Below are positions 50,001 through 56,329 of a stretch of 64,000 nucleotides of DNA, in pieces (the first letter of the stretch is position 1; the number at the start of each line of letters is the position of its first letter). Origin of the DNA: Antedon bifida (taxonomy: Eukaryota > Echinodermata > Crinoidea > Comatulida > Antedonidae); contig OY727096.1 in assembly GCA_963402885.1 (NCBI GenBank), positions 11,761,820 through 11,825,819 on the forward strand, written 5' to 3'. The notes below the pieces were generated by a model. That model had not been told where the DNA came from. It was given only the letters and a program-made list of their open reading frames with translations, and did not search any database. The position numbers and the translations under genes are program-made.

Positions 50001-52753
50001 TTCCCCCAATTTGTATCAACATACAATTATACAGCGTCGGGTTAGCCCTATAGCTAGCGTACGATGGTCGTACGTTACCTATGTTTACCAGCTAGGCCTA
50101 CAAAACTAAGCTTAGCTAGGCTAGGCCTAAAATCTGTCCACAAGAGGACATTCACACGAGCTACTATAATAGGTAGTGCATTGTTTCTCTCTTTTTATCA
50201 TAATTTACCATAAAACTTACATTTAAGGAATGACATGGTTTAATGTTTTTAAAGTAATACATATGCATTATTTTTATAAAACGTCACAAATTGTGGGTCT
50301 TTAAGATTACTGGTTCAGAGTATGACATGGCATCATATCCTCCACATTCTAAATTGATGTTAGAAACAAATAATAATAAGTCCGTTGTTCTGTTGCATTT
50401 ATGACACAATTATTTTTGGTTTATTTTTTATCTAAAAACCTGAGAAGAAACATAGCTGACCAAATTAGCTTCATTTGGAGAGGCATATCAAAATAAAATG
50501 AGAAAGTGATATTAAAAATGAATGTATCCATCTATTTATCCAAAATATAAATGGATTATCTTTAATTAGTCTAATCTAATCAAAATATAAATAAGATTTA
50601 AACATAAAATGTATACCGGGCTCTCCTAAAGGCCCGTTTCTGCTGCCAAAAATATACCGTATATGTGACCCGACCCATGACACAAGGTCAAAAACTAACA
50701 GAGCGTGATGCGTTTGTTTGGTTTTTCTGCTGCATTGACACACACATCTATAAGCAAGCAACAGATCAAAATGTCACTGTGGACTGAAGAAATAACTATT
50801 TTTGCAATTCAATTGTGGGGAGAAGCAAAGGTTGGAGGGAGACTGCATGGCAACAGAAGAGATACCGAGATTTACAAAAGTATCTCAAACAAAATAAAAG
50901 CAGAATTTGGATGTTCCGAGAAGAACAGCAGCCAAAGTTATCGGCAAACGCCGTCGTCTTCTTTACATAAATCTAGTCAATGCCCATTCTACATTTCTAG
51001 ATTGTGCTTGTATGTGCGGTGTAAATTCGTTGACACTTCTGCTCATTAGATTTAAAATACAAAGCAATGCTACGACGTTTTGAGAAACCATCATTGTTTT
51101 GTTTTTGTTCAGGTATAAATCTCACTACACGAGACCCTAGGCCATACTTCCGTCTCACGAAATGCATTTTGGGTAATGAAAGCCAACTTTTTTACAGCCC
51201 ACCCACAAAGCATATGCAGCGGAAACGGTGCACGAATTTCATATATGGTATATATGGTATATTTATACGGTATATTTGGGATTGGCAGCAGAAACGGGGC
51301 CTAAGAAAAAATTCCAATCTTCTATTATTTATTATCAGTACTTCCAATGATAGTTGGAAACATAAACGCTTGTTGATCACACCCAGTATTGTTTTGATTT
51401 TACCATCATTCTAATTGTGTTTTCTGTTTTACATCTGCAGAGACCTTGTACATCGTCAGACAGCCTGTGCTGCCATTAAACACATATCACTTGGTGTATT
51501 TGGATTCGGCTGTGAGGACGCTCTCATTCATCTCATCAACTTTGTCTGGCCCAACGTATTTGAAACATCACCACATGTCATTCAAGCAGTAATGGACTCA
51601 ATCGAAGGCCTTCGTGTTGGTGTTGGAGCTGTGAAAATGCTTCAGTACACATTACAGGTATGGAATAATTAAAAGCTTTTTTAATTTACTTTGGTTTGTC
51701 ACAAGACTTGACAACAACATAGTAAATGTGATATAATATAAGTATGAGTCTGTATTCTTTTTATAAAATTATAGTACTATGTTTCTCAAGTAGACTGTGA
51801 TGTTATTTCTGCTCTGACATAACGTCAATGTTACTAATACCCTTTTCACATCTGCCTAAATTGTTACAACTTGTAACAAGTTGTAACCAGGTTTCATCTC
51901 CCTTATTACATGTACGCATACGTGAACCTTGTGAAATCTCTGGAGGAAAGAATAGTTGGGCGCTATTTAATTAATATGTTACAAGTTGTTAGATTTTGCA
52001 GATGTGAAAAGGGTATACTTTCTTGATTGTAGAAACGCAAGCTTACAGCTTATTATACGCCCATCATTGTTTAGTTTAGATTGCAGTAAAATTAATATAT
52101 CATTTTTTGGAGCGCACTTTGATTCTGCCATCACACATGAATTGATTATTTTGATGCAGATAAAATCTTGAACAAGAATATTAATAAAAAAATAATGATT
52201 TATAGTTCATAGTTCATGCATTTACTTACTGAGGCATTGTTTAATAACAAAATTGTGACTTTTGAAACAGTGCCCTCAAGTTATATTGTAAAGTAAATGA
52301 TGAATAATCTAACTAAATGCAGTTCTACTTTTTTTGGATAGCAAATTTATTGATATTATTATGGATTATTATTTAGATACCTTGAGTTTTTATTTATTAT
52401 TTTTCCACAAATAATTTTCTACAAATTCAAGAAAAACAGCAAATTGTAAACAATTTCATTAATGGCTATTCATTAATATGTAGGGCATTTGCATTAGCAA
52501 TAAGGATCAGTGAAAATGCATGGATTGACAAAGAGACCTATAAACAAAGACATTATTTGTTTTAATATTAACACATTTATTTTTCTATTCTCAGGGACTC
52601 TTTCATCCTGCTAGAAAAGTAAGAGATGTTTATTGGAAAATATACAACACACTTTACATTGGGGCACAAGATGCATTAGTAGCTGGCTACCCACGAATAC
52701 CAAATGATGAGAAAAATGAATATGTTCGATATGAACTGGACTACTTCTTGTAG
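20046..52753 (+). CDS. SF3B1: splicing factor 3B subunit 1 (whole gene, 21 coding exons)
   Basis: SF3B1 is the large scaffold of the SF3b complex in the nuclear U2 snRNP. It clamps the branch-point helix, binds U2AF through N-terminal W motifs and holds p14 and PHF5A. The exons listed separately join in phase into 1319 residues (human 1304). From the W motifs onward the match to the remembered human protein is near-continuous. Cancer-hotspot equivalents are kept: E637, R640, N641, H677, K681 and K715, which is human numbering plus 15. R1089 and V1093 match human R1074 and V1078, which contact splice-modulator drugs. All introns are GT-AG. Only the N-terminal ~220 residues diverge. Introns 1, 5, 14, 18 and 19 are swollen by transposable elements, but no exon is disrupted. 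Confidence 0.97.
20371..20700 (+). mobile_element. tRNA-derived SINE in intron 1
   Basis: The head has an A box (GTGGCCGAGCGGTTA) and a B box (GGGTTCGAGGC) resembling tRNA-Leu/Ser. It is followed by a body with TCTTCTCGGATAAGGACTAT and ACTTTAAAGAACATAGT. The body is shared with a fragment at 31988-32070. The flanking GTGAGTGAGTGAGTGAG may be part of the target or a microsatellite. Confidence 0.7.
20767..22634. mobile_element. inverted-repeat element with GC-rich ends and 75 bp satellite core
   Basis: The arms 20767-20858 and 22541-22634 are inverted copies ~90 bases long. Each carries two GCGGCCGC palindromes separated by a CAACCAAA spacer, and each contains GGAACGCCGTGTGC. The core is the 75 bp satellite at 21400-22255 plus AT-rich sequence. 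No transposase is present. The GC-rich arms stand out sharply from the AT-rich intron. Confidence 0.75.
21400..22255. repeat. 75 bp satellite, about 11-12 copies
   Basis: The unit contains GATTCGATAGTATGTAAATG, then ATAAAGATTCGGCAATACCG and a TAAATTATTAAT stretch. Because 75 is a multiple of 3 and the unit has no stop in one - strand frame, it yields a 219-codon open frame of 25-residue repeats. That frame is a by-product of the repeat, not a gene. Confidence 0.9.
23105..23356. mobile_element. MITE, 252 bp
   Basis: The ends are TTTTTGTAGTTGAGCC and its inverse. The interior is AT-rich and non-coding. The target duplication is unclear, so the superfamily is unassigned. Confidence 0.6.
23372..25185 (-). 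mobile_element. CR1/L2-group LINE, 5'-truncated
   Basis: Read on the - strand, the upstream part (25148-24651) has the [11 protein letters not shown] / [11 protein letters not shown] region that lies between endonuclease and RT. The RT (24747-23701) has [40 protein letters not shown] and the catalytic YADD. The C-terminal part (23828-23463) ends [14 protein letters not shown]...LLKTHLF. There is a deletion with a frame change before the RT and a smaller one near 23800, and the endonuclease is missing. The 3' end has GCGCTATATCA and a TTATTATTATTAT tail. Confidence 0.9.
26089..26279 (+). CDS. SF3B1: SF3B1 exon 2
   Basis: It encodes residues 10-73. [19 protein letters not shown] and [11 protein letters not shown] match human [19 protein letters not shown] and SRFAGYVTSIA. 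The exon ends in phase 0 before GTAAGT. Confidence 0.95.
26662..26754 (+). CDS. SF3B1: SF3B1 exon 3
   Basis: It encodes residues 74-104, an acidic [12 protein letters not shown] stretch that corresponds to human DDDDDYSSSTSLLG. The donor is GTTGGT, and both ends are in phase 0. Confidence 0.92.
26885..27005. repeat. LINE/SINE 3' tail fragment in intron 3
   Basis: It has GAGCGCTATAATTGGCAGC, then GCGCTATATAAATGGAAAT and TAAATTATTAT, resembling the 3' ends of CR1/L2 elements such as the one at 36540-36582. There is no coding part. Confidence 0.4.
27173..27287 (+). CDS. SF3B1: SF3B1 exon 4
   Basis: It encodes residues 105-142 and one base of the next codon. [20 protein letters not shown] aligns with human IADREDEYKKHRRTMIISPER. 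Confidence 0.94.
28134..28398. mobile_element. MITE in intron 4, ~265 bp
   Basis: The inverted ends share AGCTTACCTGGATAAAC and GACATA. The interior contains a GC-richer block (GCCGCCCACCAGAGGGC). No coding region, and the target duplication is unclear. Confidence 0.6.
29736..29809 (+). CDS. SF3B1: SF3B1 exon 5
   Basis: It encodes residues 143-167. [19 protein letters not shown] aligns with the human GGKTPDP...TYMDVMREQ block. It ends in phase 0. Confidence 0.94.
29915..30186 (+). mobile_element. TTAA-target MITE, family B, copy 1
   Basis: The ends are AGATATATTGTCCCC and ...GACAATACATCT, with TTAA flanking both sides. The interior matches the copies at 42831 and 53896. The termini are shared with family A but the interior is different. 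Confidence 0.75.
30356..30632 (+). repeat. left terminal tandem array of the MULE
   Basis: About 14 units of 14-22 bases with the core GGACAACTACCCCC, separated by short variable linkers such as CTTA and CTCTCTTA. The C-rich strand is the + strand here, inverted relative to the right end. Confidence 0.95.
30993..31304 (-). CDS. MULE transposase, exon 3 (catalytic region, partial)
   Basis: It encodes 104 residues starting [16 protein letters not shown]. The first catalytic D is in DGTF and the second in [13 protein letters not shown]. The GCLFHLCQR motif follows. It is preceded by an AG acceptor and followed by the donor GTAAGT. No downstream exon with the catalytic E can be found before the terminal array, so the protein appears truncated at its C-terminus. 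The family is MULE transposase (RNase H-like DDE). Confidence 0.85.
31494..31883 (-). CDS. MULE transposase, exon 2
   Basis: It encodes 130 residues starting [20 protein letters not shown] and ending [12 protein letters not shown]. The EHSHPP motif and the FATERN motif before the DDE domain are usual in FLYWCH-MULE proteins. Both ends are in phase 0 with the neighbouring exons, and the acceptor at 31884-31885 is chosen over a nearby AG because only it keeps the frame. Confidence 0.8.
31985..32075 (+). repeat. SINE body fragment inside the MULE
   Basis: It matches the intron-1 SINE (TCTTCTCGGATAAGGACTAT and the AGTAGATCTTTCGA block). It sits in the intron between transposase exons 1 and 2, so it was inserted into or carried by the MULE. 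Confidence 0.65.
32291..32479 (-). CDS. MULE transposase, exon 1 with FLYWCH zinc finger
   Basis: It encodes 63 residues from a methionine at 32479. The FLYWCH-like finger includes [17 protein letters not shown], then [11 protein letters not shown] and ECRAKVQ. FLYWCH fingers are common at the N-terminus of animal MULE transposases and bind DNA. The donor is GTCAGT. The true start could lie further upstream. Confidence 0.75.
32755..33442 (-). repeat. right terminal tandem array of the MULE
   Basis: About 35 units with the core GGGGGTAGTTGTCC or GGGGGTAATTGTCC, the inverse of the left array, with poly-G runs near 32887 and 33088. The strand has strong G-quadruplex potential. The array is more than twice as long as the left one. 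Confidence 0.95.
33840..34225. repeat. dispersed repeat C, copy 1, left part
   Basis: It matches 43865-44255 over its length (TGTTGTCGGCATCGTTTCTG and GTTCACCGTGTGGTGCCAT, among others). Its right part is found at 38210-38345, so the two parts appear separated by a ~4 kb insertion. Confidence 0.7.
34320..36582 (+). mobile_element. CR1/L2-group LINE in intron 5, decayed
   Basis: Pieces on the + strand: [20 protein letters not shown] with [13 protein letters not shown], then [20 protein letters not shown]-type RT sequence near 35120-35200, a [11 protein letters not shown] block near 35500 (the catalytic box reads YTDD), and a C-terminal thumb region LVHAFIS...NSAARLV near 35860-35970. There are several frameshifts. 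The 3' end has GGCGCTATATAAATCCAGG and an ATTATTAT tail. It is related to the LINE at 23372-25185 but more decayed, and the endonuclease is missing. Confidence 0.85.
36690..37840. repeat. ~260 bp direct repeat pair around a CRE-rich segment
   Basis: 36690-36960 and about 37580-37840 are diverged direct copies, sharing AATTAATTGTTGATT and the AGTGAATTAAG phrase. Between them, 36961-37560 holds a GAAACTTGGCATGCATATAT phrase and three TGACGTCA sites spaced exactly 20 bases apart (37392, 37412, 37432). A fourth lies at 37169. Confidence 0.6.
38205..38345. repeat. dispersed repeat C, copy 1, right part
   Basis: It matches 44265-44375 (GCTTCCGAGTAATTTA, CTTGGTCCTCCGTCAGTCAA, TTGTTACCTCACAA). It continues the copy broken off at 34225. 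Confidence 0.7.
38430..38609 (+). CDS. SF3B1: SF3B1 exon 6
   Basis: It encodes residues 168-227, including [16 protein letters not shown] and SSWDQAE. These are the first two tryptophan motifs that bind U2AF homology motifs. The lysine-rich run before them is a likely nuclear localisation signal. Phase 0 at both ends. The residue count against human leaves no room for a missing exon between exons 5 and 6. Confidence 0.95.
38930..39173 (+). CDS. SF3B1: SF3B1 exon 7
   Basis: It encodes residues 228-308 plus one base. [20 protein letters not shown], then [12 protein letters not shown], a run of T-P-G-H-A/T repeats, and [14 protein letters not shown]. It contains three more W motifs. The many TP dipeptides are the CDK-type phosphorylation sites known from the family. 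Confidence 0.96.
39432..39790 (+). CDS. SF3B1: SF3B1 exon 8
   Basis: It encodes residues 309-428. [13 protein letters not shown] and [11 protein letters not shown] are the last W motifs. [20 protein letters not shown] and [12 protein letters not shown] form the segment that in human binds p14 (SF3B6). Confidence 0.97.
40177..40374 (+). CDS. SF3B1: SF3B1 exon 9
   Basis: It encodes residues 429-494: [32 protein letters not shown] and [17 protein letters not shown]. Nearly identical to human up to the start of the HEAT domain. Confidence 0.97.
40708..40989 (+). CDS. SF3B1: SF3B1 exon 10
   Basis: It encodes residues 495-588, the first HEAT repeats ([20 protein letters not shown] and [20 protein letters not shown]). 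Almost unchanged from human. Confidence 0.98.
41107..41464 (+). CDS. SF3B1: SF3B1 exon 11 (hotspot HEAT repeats)
   Basis: It encodes residues 589-707 plus one base. It includes [12 protein letters not shown], with the equivalents of human E622, R625 and N626, and WQARHTGIK, with H662 and K666. All are conserved here. Confidence 0.98.
41661..41806 (+). CDS. SF3B1: SF3B1 exon 12 (K700 equivalent)
   Basis: It encodes residues 708-756, beginning [13 protein letters not shown]715 is the equivalent of human K700. Phase 0 at its 3' end. Confidence 0.98.
42102..42248 (+). CDS. SF3B1: SF3B1 exon 13
   Basis: It encodes residues 757-805: [20 protein letters not shown] and [14 protein letters not shown]. 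Confidence 0.98.
42676..42801 (+). CDS. SF3B1: SF3B1 exon 14
   Basis: It encodes residues 806-847: [12 protein letters not shown] and [17 protein letters not shown]. The donor is GTTAGT. A family B MITE begins only 29 bases into the following intron. Confidence 0.97.
42831..43168 (+). mobile_element. TTAA-target MITE, family B, copy 2 (intron 14)
   Basis: The ends are AGATGTATTGTCCCC and GGGGGACAATACATCT, with TTAA at 42827-42830 and 43169-43172. Best-preserved family B copy, 338 bases, non-coding. Confidence 0.8.
43865..44380. repeat. dispersed repeat C, copy 2 (uninterrupted)
   Basis: A continuous version of the sequence split between 33840-34225 and 38205-38345. No terminal inverted repeats or coding region seen. 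Confidence 0.7.
44697..44918 (+). CDS. SF3B1: SF3B1 exon 15
   Basis: It encodes residues 848-921: [40 protein letters not shown] and [19 protein letters not shown] repeats, nearly identical to human. Confidence 0.98.
45230..45412 (+). CDS. SF3B1: SF3B1 exon 16
   Basis: It encodes residues 922-982: [40 protein letters not shown] and [20 protein letters not shown]. Confidence 0.98.
45983..46161 (+). CDS. SF3B1: SF3B1 exon 17
   Basis: It encodes residues 983-1041 plus two bases: [20 protein letters not shown] and [20 protein letters not shown]. Ends in phase 2. Confidence 0.98.
46522..46707 (+). CDS. SF3B1: SF3B1 exon 18
   Basis: It encodes residues 1042-1103 plus two bases: [20 protein letters not shown] and [21 protein letters not shown]1089 and V1093 are the equivalents of human R1074 and V1078, in the pladienolide-type inhibitor pocket. 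Both are conserved. Confidence 0.98.
47483..49188 (+). mobile_element. composite repeat with tRNA-Glu-like segment, carrying a nested insertion
   Basis: It begins ACCTCCGTCAAGGAGGTTAT with a GTCTGTCTGTCTG stretch and two sub-repeats containing GTTTTTATCCGATTCTCA. It ends GGCGGAGGTTTGTACTCTC. I recall this type of repeat from many aquatic animal genomes. Near its middle, on the - strand, it has a tRNA-Glu-like head (A box TGGTGTAATGGTTA, B box GGTTCAAGTCCC). The head is split by the element at 47883-48992. Confidence 0.7.
47883..48992. mobile_element. 1.1 kb TIR element nested in the tRNA-like head
   Basis: The ends are CGGCCGTTCCAAGGCAAAAC and its inverse. The flanks share AACT (47879-47882, 48993-48996). 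Because CGGCCG is itself a palindrome, it could instead be a 6 bp target duplication. The motif AGGCAAAACAACGTA occurs at least eight times in both orientations (near 47891, 48090, 48140, 48171, 48200, 48775, 48800 and 48965). No transposase frame is seen. Confidence 0.75.
49439..49711 (+). CDS. SF3B1: SF3B1 exon 19
   Basis: It encodes residues 1104-1194 plus two bases: [40 protein letters not shown] and [17 protein letters not shown]. Almost unchanged from human. Confidence 0.98.
49712..50626 (+). other. SF3B1: SF3B1 intron 19, first part
   Basis: Nothing recognised apart from a CTAG/TAGGCCTA-rich patch near 50090-50130. The Harbinger remnant follows. Confidence 0.4.
50630..51301 (+). mobile_element. 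PIF/Harbinger remnant with Myb/SANT-like frame (intron 19)
   Basis: The ends are AGGCCCGTTTCTGCTGCCAA and GGCCCCGTTTCTGCTGCCAA (inverted), flanked by TAA (50627-50629, 51302-51304). The frame from ATG 50771 reads [20 protein letters not shown] and [17 protein letters not shown], resembling the Myb/SANT (MADF-like) DNA-binding protein of Harbinger elements. After about 50 residues the expected continuation ([16 protein letters not shown]) lies in another frame, so there is one frameshift. The DDE transposase is absent. Confidence 0.75.
51441..51657 (+). CDS. SF3B1: SF3B1 exon 20
   Basis: It encodes residues 1195-1267: [40 protein letters not shown] and [20 protein letters not shown]. Confidence 0.98.
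51838..52015. mobile_element. MITE in intron 20, 178 bp
   Basis: The ends are TACCCTTTTCACATCTGC and its inverse, followed by subterminal ACTTGTAAC repeats. The TA at each end is consistent with a TA target (Tc1/mariner-like), but that is only suggestive. Confidence 0.65.
52595..52753 (+). CDS. SF3B1: SF3B1 exon 21 with stop codon
   Basis: It encodes residues 1268-1319: [35 protein letters not shown] and [12 protein letters not shown], then TAG. The end matches human YIRYELDYIL. Confidence 0.98.
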   Translation, partial: GLFHPARKVRDVYWKIYNTLYIGAQDALVAGYPRIPNDEKNEYVRYELDYFL

Positions 52754-52815
52754 GAAAAATATCCTTCTGTGGTGTTTTATTTGGGAACCTTTACTGTTTT
52801 GTACTTTCTATTTGT

Positions 52816-52825
52816 AATAAATAAA
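52816..52825 (+). other. SF3B1: SF3B1 polyadenylation signals
   Basis: Two overlapping AATAAA hexamers lie 63-72 bases after the stop codon, implying a very short 3' UTR. Confidence 0.7.
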
Positions 52826-52829
52826 ATTT

Positions 52830-53354
52830 AATTGATTTTATTGTAATTTGATAGAAACAAAACTTTCTGATATGCTCATGAAGGTTCACTAATTTATTAT
52901 TATTATTATTAAATTAGTTTTTCTGCCCAATATGCGCCGAAACATACTGTACATACACTAAATCATGGGCGTAAATTCTTGTTTTTACATGTTCAAAGTT
53001 AATATAAGTTTCTCCCAAATCTGGTATTTCCCAAACTTTCAGACTTTTTACTAAAAAAGTTGTTTAAGCACTTCCAAAAATGTAGAAGTATTAAGGGATT
53101 AAAAAACATTTTTGGAATTATGCCATCACAGACTGGATCAGACAGACCTTTATATGACCTGCATAGTCTACAATGATAAATATTTTAAAATAAGATATCA
53201 ACAATTTTTTGGGATTAAAACTTCTTTGTAAATAATTTGGTTTTCTGTTTTGTCATTATGGTTGATGAGACAACTGAATCCCATTTCATATCTGCACCAC
53301 AAAGTTTTTTAAATATAAACTGCACATATTCTATATAAACCCAATCACTACTTC
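52830..53354. other. intergenic, nothing recognised
   Basis: AT-rich sequence downstream of SF3B1, with an ATT microsatellite near 52895. Confidence 0.4.
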
Positions 53355-53358
53355 TTAA

Positions 53359-53891
53359 AGATGTATTGTCCCTTGAAACACAAAAAATATTCTAAATTTA
53401 AATTGGCCATATCAAAGTAATATTAAAGTTATTCACTTTAAGTCGAAAATTTGAGTCAAAAACAACAATTTTACGTAATTAAAAGCTAAATTAATTAATT
53501 ACATTTCGTCTGGCAAATCGTCGCGAGCGAAAGTAAACAAAGATTTCAAACCACGAGTATACATTATGCATGATGCTAATTAGGATTGTTTACAACTCTT
53601 CACGGTTGAGAAGGTGTTTTCACACAGATCGCGAGGAAGTTTTATGAGTATGCATACAGAGTAGCCAAATAAGCGCGTTGCATTATGAGGTATGTTTTGA
53701 TTGAAAACTTTGACTGGAAGTCAAAGTTATTTTTTGAACCAAAAAACGTCTGTATTTCAGTTAAATGATTTTTTTTTCGACTAATTTTTGGTGAAAGTTA
53801 ATAACTATTATGATACTTCAAAATGACCCACTTTTTTTCGAAATCTTTTATTTTTTATTTTTTGGGAATTTGACAAAGGGACAATAAATCT
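53359..53891 (-). mobile_element. TTAA-target MITE, family A, copy 3
   Basis: Inverted relative to the copies at 5879 and 8160, with the same termini and TTAA flanks (53355-53358, 53892-53895). Confidence 0.8.
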
Positions 53892-53895
53892 TTAA

Positions 53896-54182
53896 AGATG
53901 TAAAAAATAAAAATAATTCTAAAATGTTTTTGTTGTTGAATATGCCATTTTAGTGTCACCTAATAGTTATCCACTTTGACCAAAAATTTGATAAAAAAAA
54001 ATGTATTTACCTAAAAAAAATGTAATTTAAAGCAAATTGCTGCCAGCCAATGGGTTTTTGGTTGAATTTAACCATTTATTTTGTCATTTTATAAGTGGTT
54101 ATAAAATAATCTATTCAAAGTCTGATTTTATTAATCTATTCTATGAAATCTATTTTTCATGTTTATGGGGGACAATAAATCT
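53896..54182 (+). mobile_element. TTAA-target MITE, family B, copy 3
   Basis: It abuts the family A copy and shares the TTAA at 53892-53895. The left end is degraded (AGATGTAAAA) and the right end is GACAATAAATCT followed by TTAA. Confidence 0.7.
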
Positions 54183-54819
54183 TTAATAAATGACTTGATT
54201 AAAACAATAATATATTTATATGTTGTCACCCACAAGTATTTCAAATTCACAACATAAAACACTGATTTTTCTGTAGGTGACATGTAGAAACTATATATAT
54301 ATATATATATGGTGAACAAAGTGTTTTCCTTATTTCTATTCTGTAAAGATAAATACTTTTCTAGACAGTGAAGTGTTAATTTTAGAGGCCTAGTGAAGTA
54401 CTACACTATAATGCATGCTTTCAGTAATAATAATAATAACATTTAGAATTTTGTAATGTGAAGTTGAAATAAAGTGTTTTTATTGTATTGTGCATACATG
54501 TCACTGAGAGCTTCTGAAGGTCAATCAAAAACAATACTGTATAAGGTCAATCAAATACAATACTGTATTTGTGGTATAATCAAGGAGGTTAATTTTTATA
54601 CCTCCCTGGTACAATTGTATGACCCAAACGAAAGTGTAAAATAAAATTTGTAAACAAAAAACTAGTTTCCTTTTTTAGATATTACTTTTCTGATTATATG
54701 TTTTGGCAATGAATATTTTTAATTTATAGTAACACAAAGTGAAGATCTGCTGACAAGTGAATGTCTACAATAATTGAGAGGGGATTTCCCCATGTCCATA
54801 TATAGGAGGGCAGCGTCAC

Positions 54820-55515
54820 GGGTACTACTAAACACCACTCGCAACCACGTCCTACCATTCGCAACCACTCGCTACAACGCGCAACCACTCGCAGCCGAAA
54901 TTCATATTAATTAAAGTACATTTGGCTTATTTATTGTCTTATTATCAATAAAAACCTATTTTTATACACATATAAACGTCAAATTAGTCAAAAAACGACG
55001 GAAAAACAATCGTCATTCAACACGTCAACATCGTCCACGACGATGTACATGTGTACACAGTACTCATAGAGGACTTGTGTCAAGTGTGCCAGCCGTTAAT
55101 CATTCCAATGTTTTTCATAACGTTTATGTCATTTAACCATTATTTTATTTCTTTAGATGTAATACAGTTACTGACAGAACGAAAATACAAGGATTTTATT
55201 TTCTCTCTCAGATCTGAATAGATTAATTTATATATTAAAATAGTATATGGTCTTATATGAATTATATTCAAATCAAAGGTCTATTCTATATAGTTGACGC
55301 AATAGTCCCATTGTTGACGCTGAATGCGATAGAAAATGCACAACAACGCAGTTTCTATCGATGTTTTGTGTATAAAAGCACCATTTTTTGTATAAAAATA
55401 GGTTTTTATTGATAATAAGACAATGAATAAATAAATGAATTTCGGTTGCGCGTTGTAGCGAGTGGTTGCGAGTGGTAGGACGTGGTTGTTGCGAGTGGTG
55501 TTTAGTAGTAGGACC
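54820..55515. mobile_element. element with tandem-repeat inverted termini (CACTCGCAACCA type)
   Basis: The left arm (54820-~54970) and right arm (~55375-55515) are inverted copies. Each opens with GGGTACTACTAAACACCAC or a close variant, then about four units related to CACTCGCAACCA, then GACAATAAATAA / ATCAATAAAAACC sequence. Flanking 9-mers CAGCGTCAC and CGTCGTCAC match at 7 of 9 positions, a possible decayed MULE-type target duplication. The core is non-coding. Confidence 0.7.
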
Positions 55516-55689
55516 CGTCGTCACCACCTGACGTCACACAGGTGGCAGGATATTTCTGATCTGTAAAATGTGTGGTGTGTTTGAGCTGGATTTTCTATGA
55601 AAAAACAATAGGGCGCTAGTTCCGTTTCGCACCTGTTTTTATTTCGACTTCTTTTTGACTCCAAATTGTTAAGCAACTTATTGTGAATA

Positions 55690-56329
55690 CCACACCTTAA
55701 AATTGGGCCTCATAAGTACTTTTATGAAGAAGAATCACATAAGAAGTAACAAATAAATCCTTTAATTGATGATTTTACAGACATGTTTCTCGCGTGACCG
55801 TTCGCGAATTTAGCATACAAGTTCAATATTTTCGTTTCTATGGAGCGCCAAAAGGGCAGCAACAATAGATGGTTAAAAACTCAGTGGAATGCGTCTTCTT
55901 TTAATGCATTTGTTATTAAAATACACGTTTAATTTTAATATATTTTGTCAATAAAAATGCTGTAACATTTTACTGCTAATAATTTGCTGTTTTCAAATAG
56001 CAACCAACCCTAGGCCTAAGACTAAGACTAAGAGGAATATTATTTAGATCAGGTATACCCCTACAGTACATGTATATGATGATGAATTTTTCGTTTTTCA
56101 TACCTAAAAGTTCCTGCGAAAACTATGTACAGTATCAACAATAATATTTTTGTTGCATTGACATTGACAAAATATGATAAAATTAAATGTAATTTTCACC
56201 AATGAATGCATTAAATATACGCAATTTACTGAGTTTTTAGCCCTCTATTATGATTGCTCTTTTGGCGCTCCATAGAAACAACAACATTGAACATGGAGTA
56301 TGCGAAATTCACGATAGGCAGTTTGCTGC
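55690..56329. repeat. dispersed repeat D, copy 1, split, with inverted 110 bp arms
   Basis: 55690-55815 matches the - strand of 63345-63479. Within it, 55785-55900 and 56226-56320 are inverted copies (GGCGCTCCATAGAAAC, GTTTCTATGGAGCGCC). The repeat resumes after 56943, so this locus has at least two nested insertions. Confidence 0.65.
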
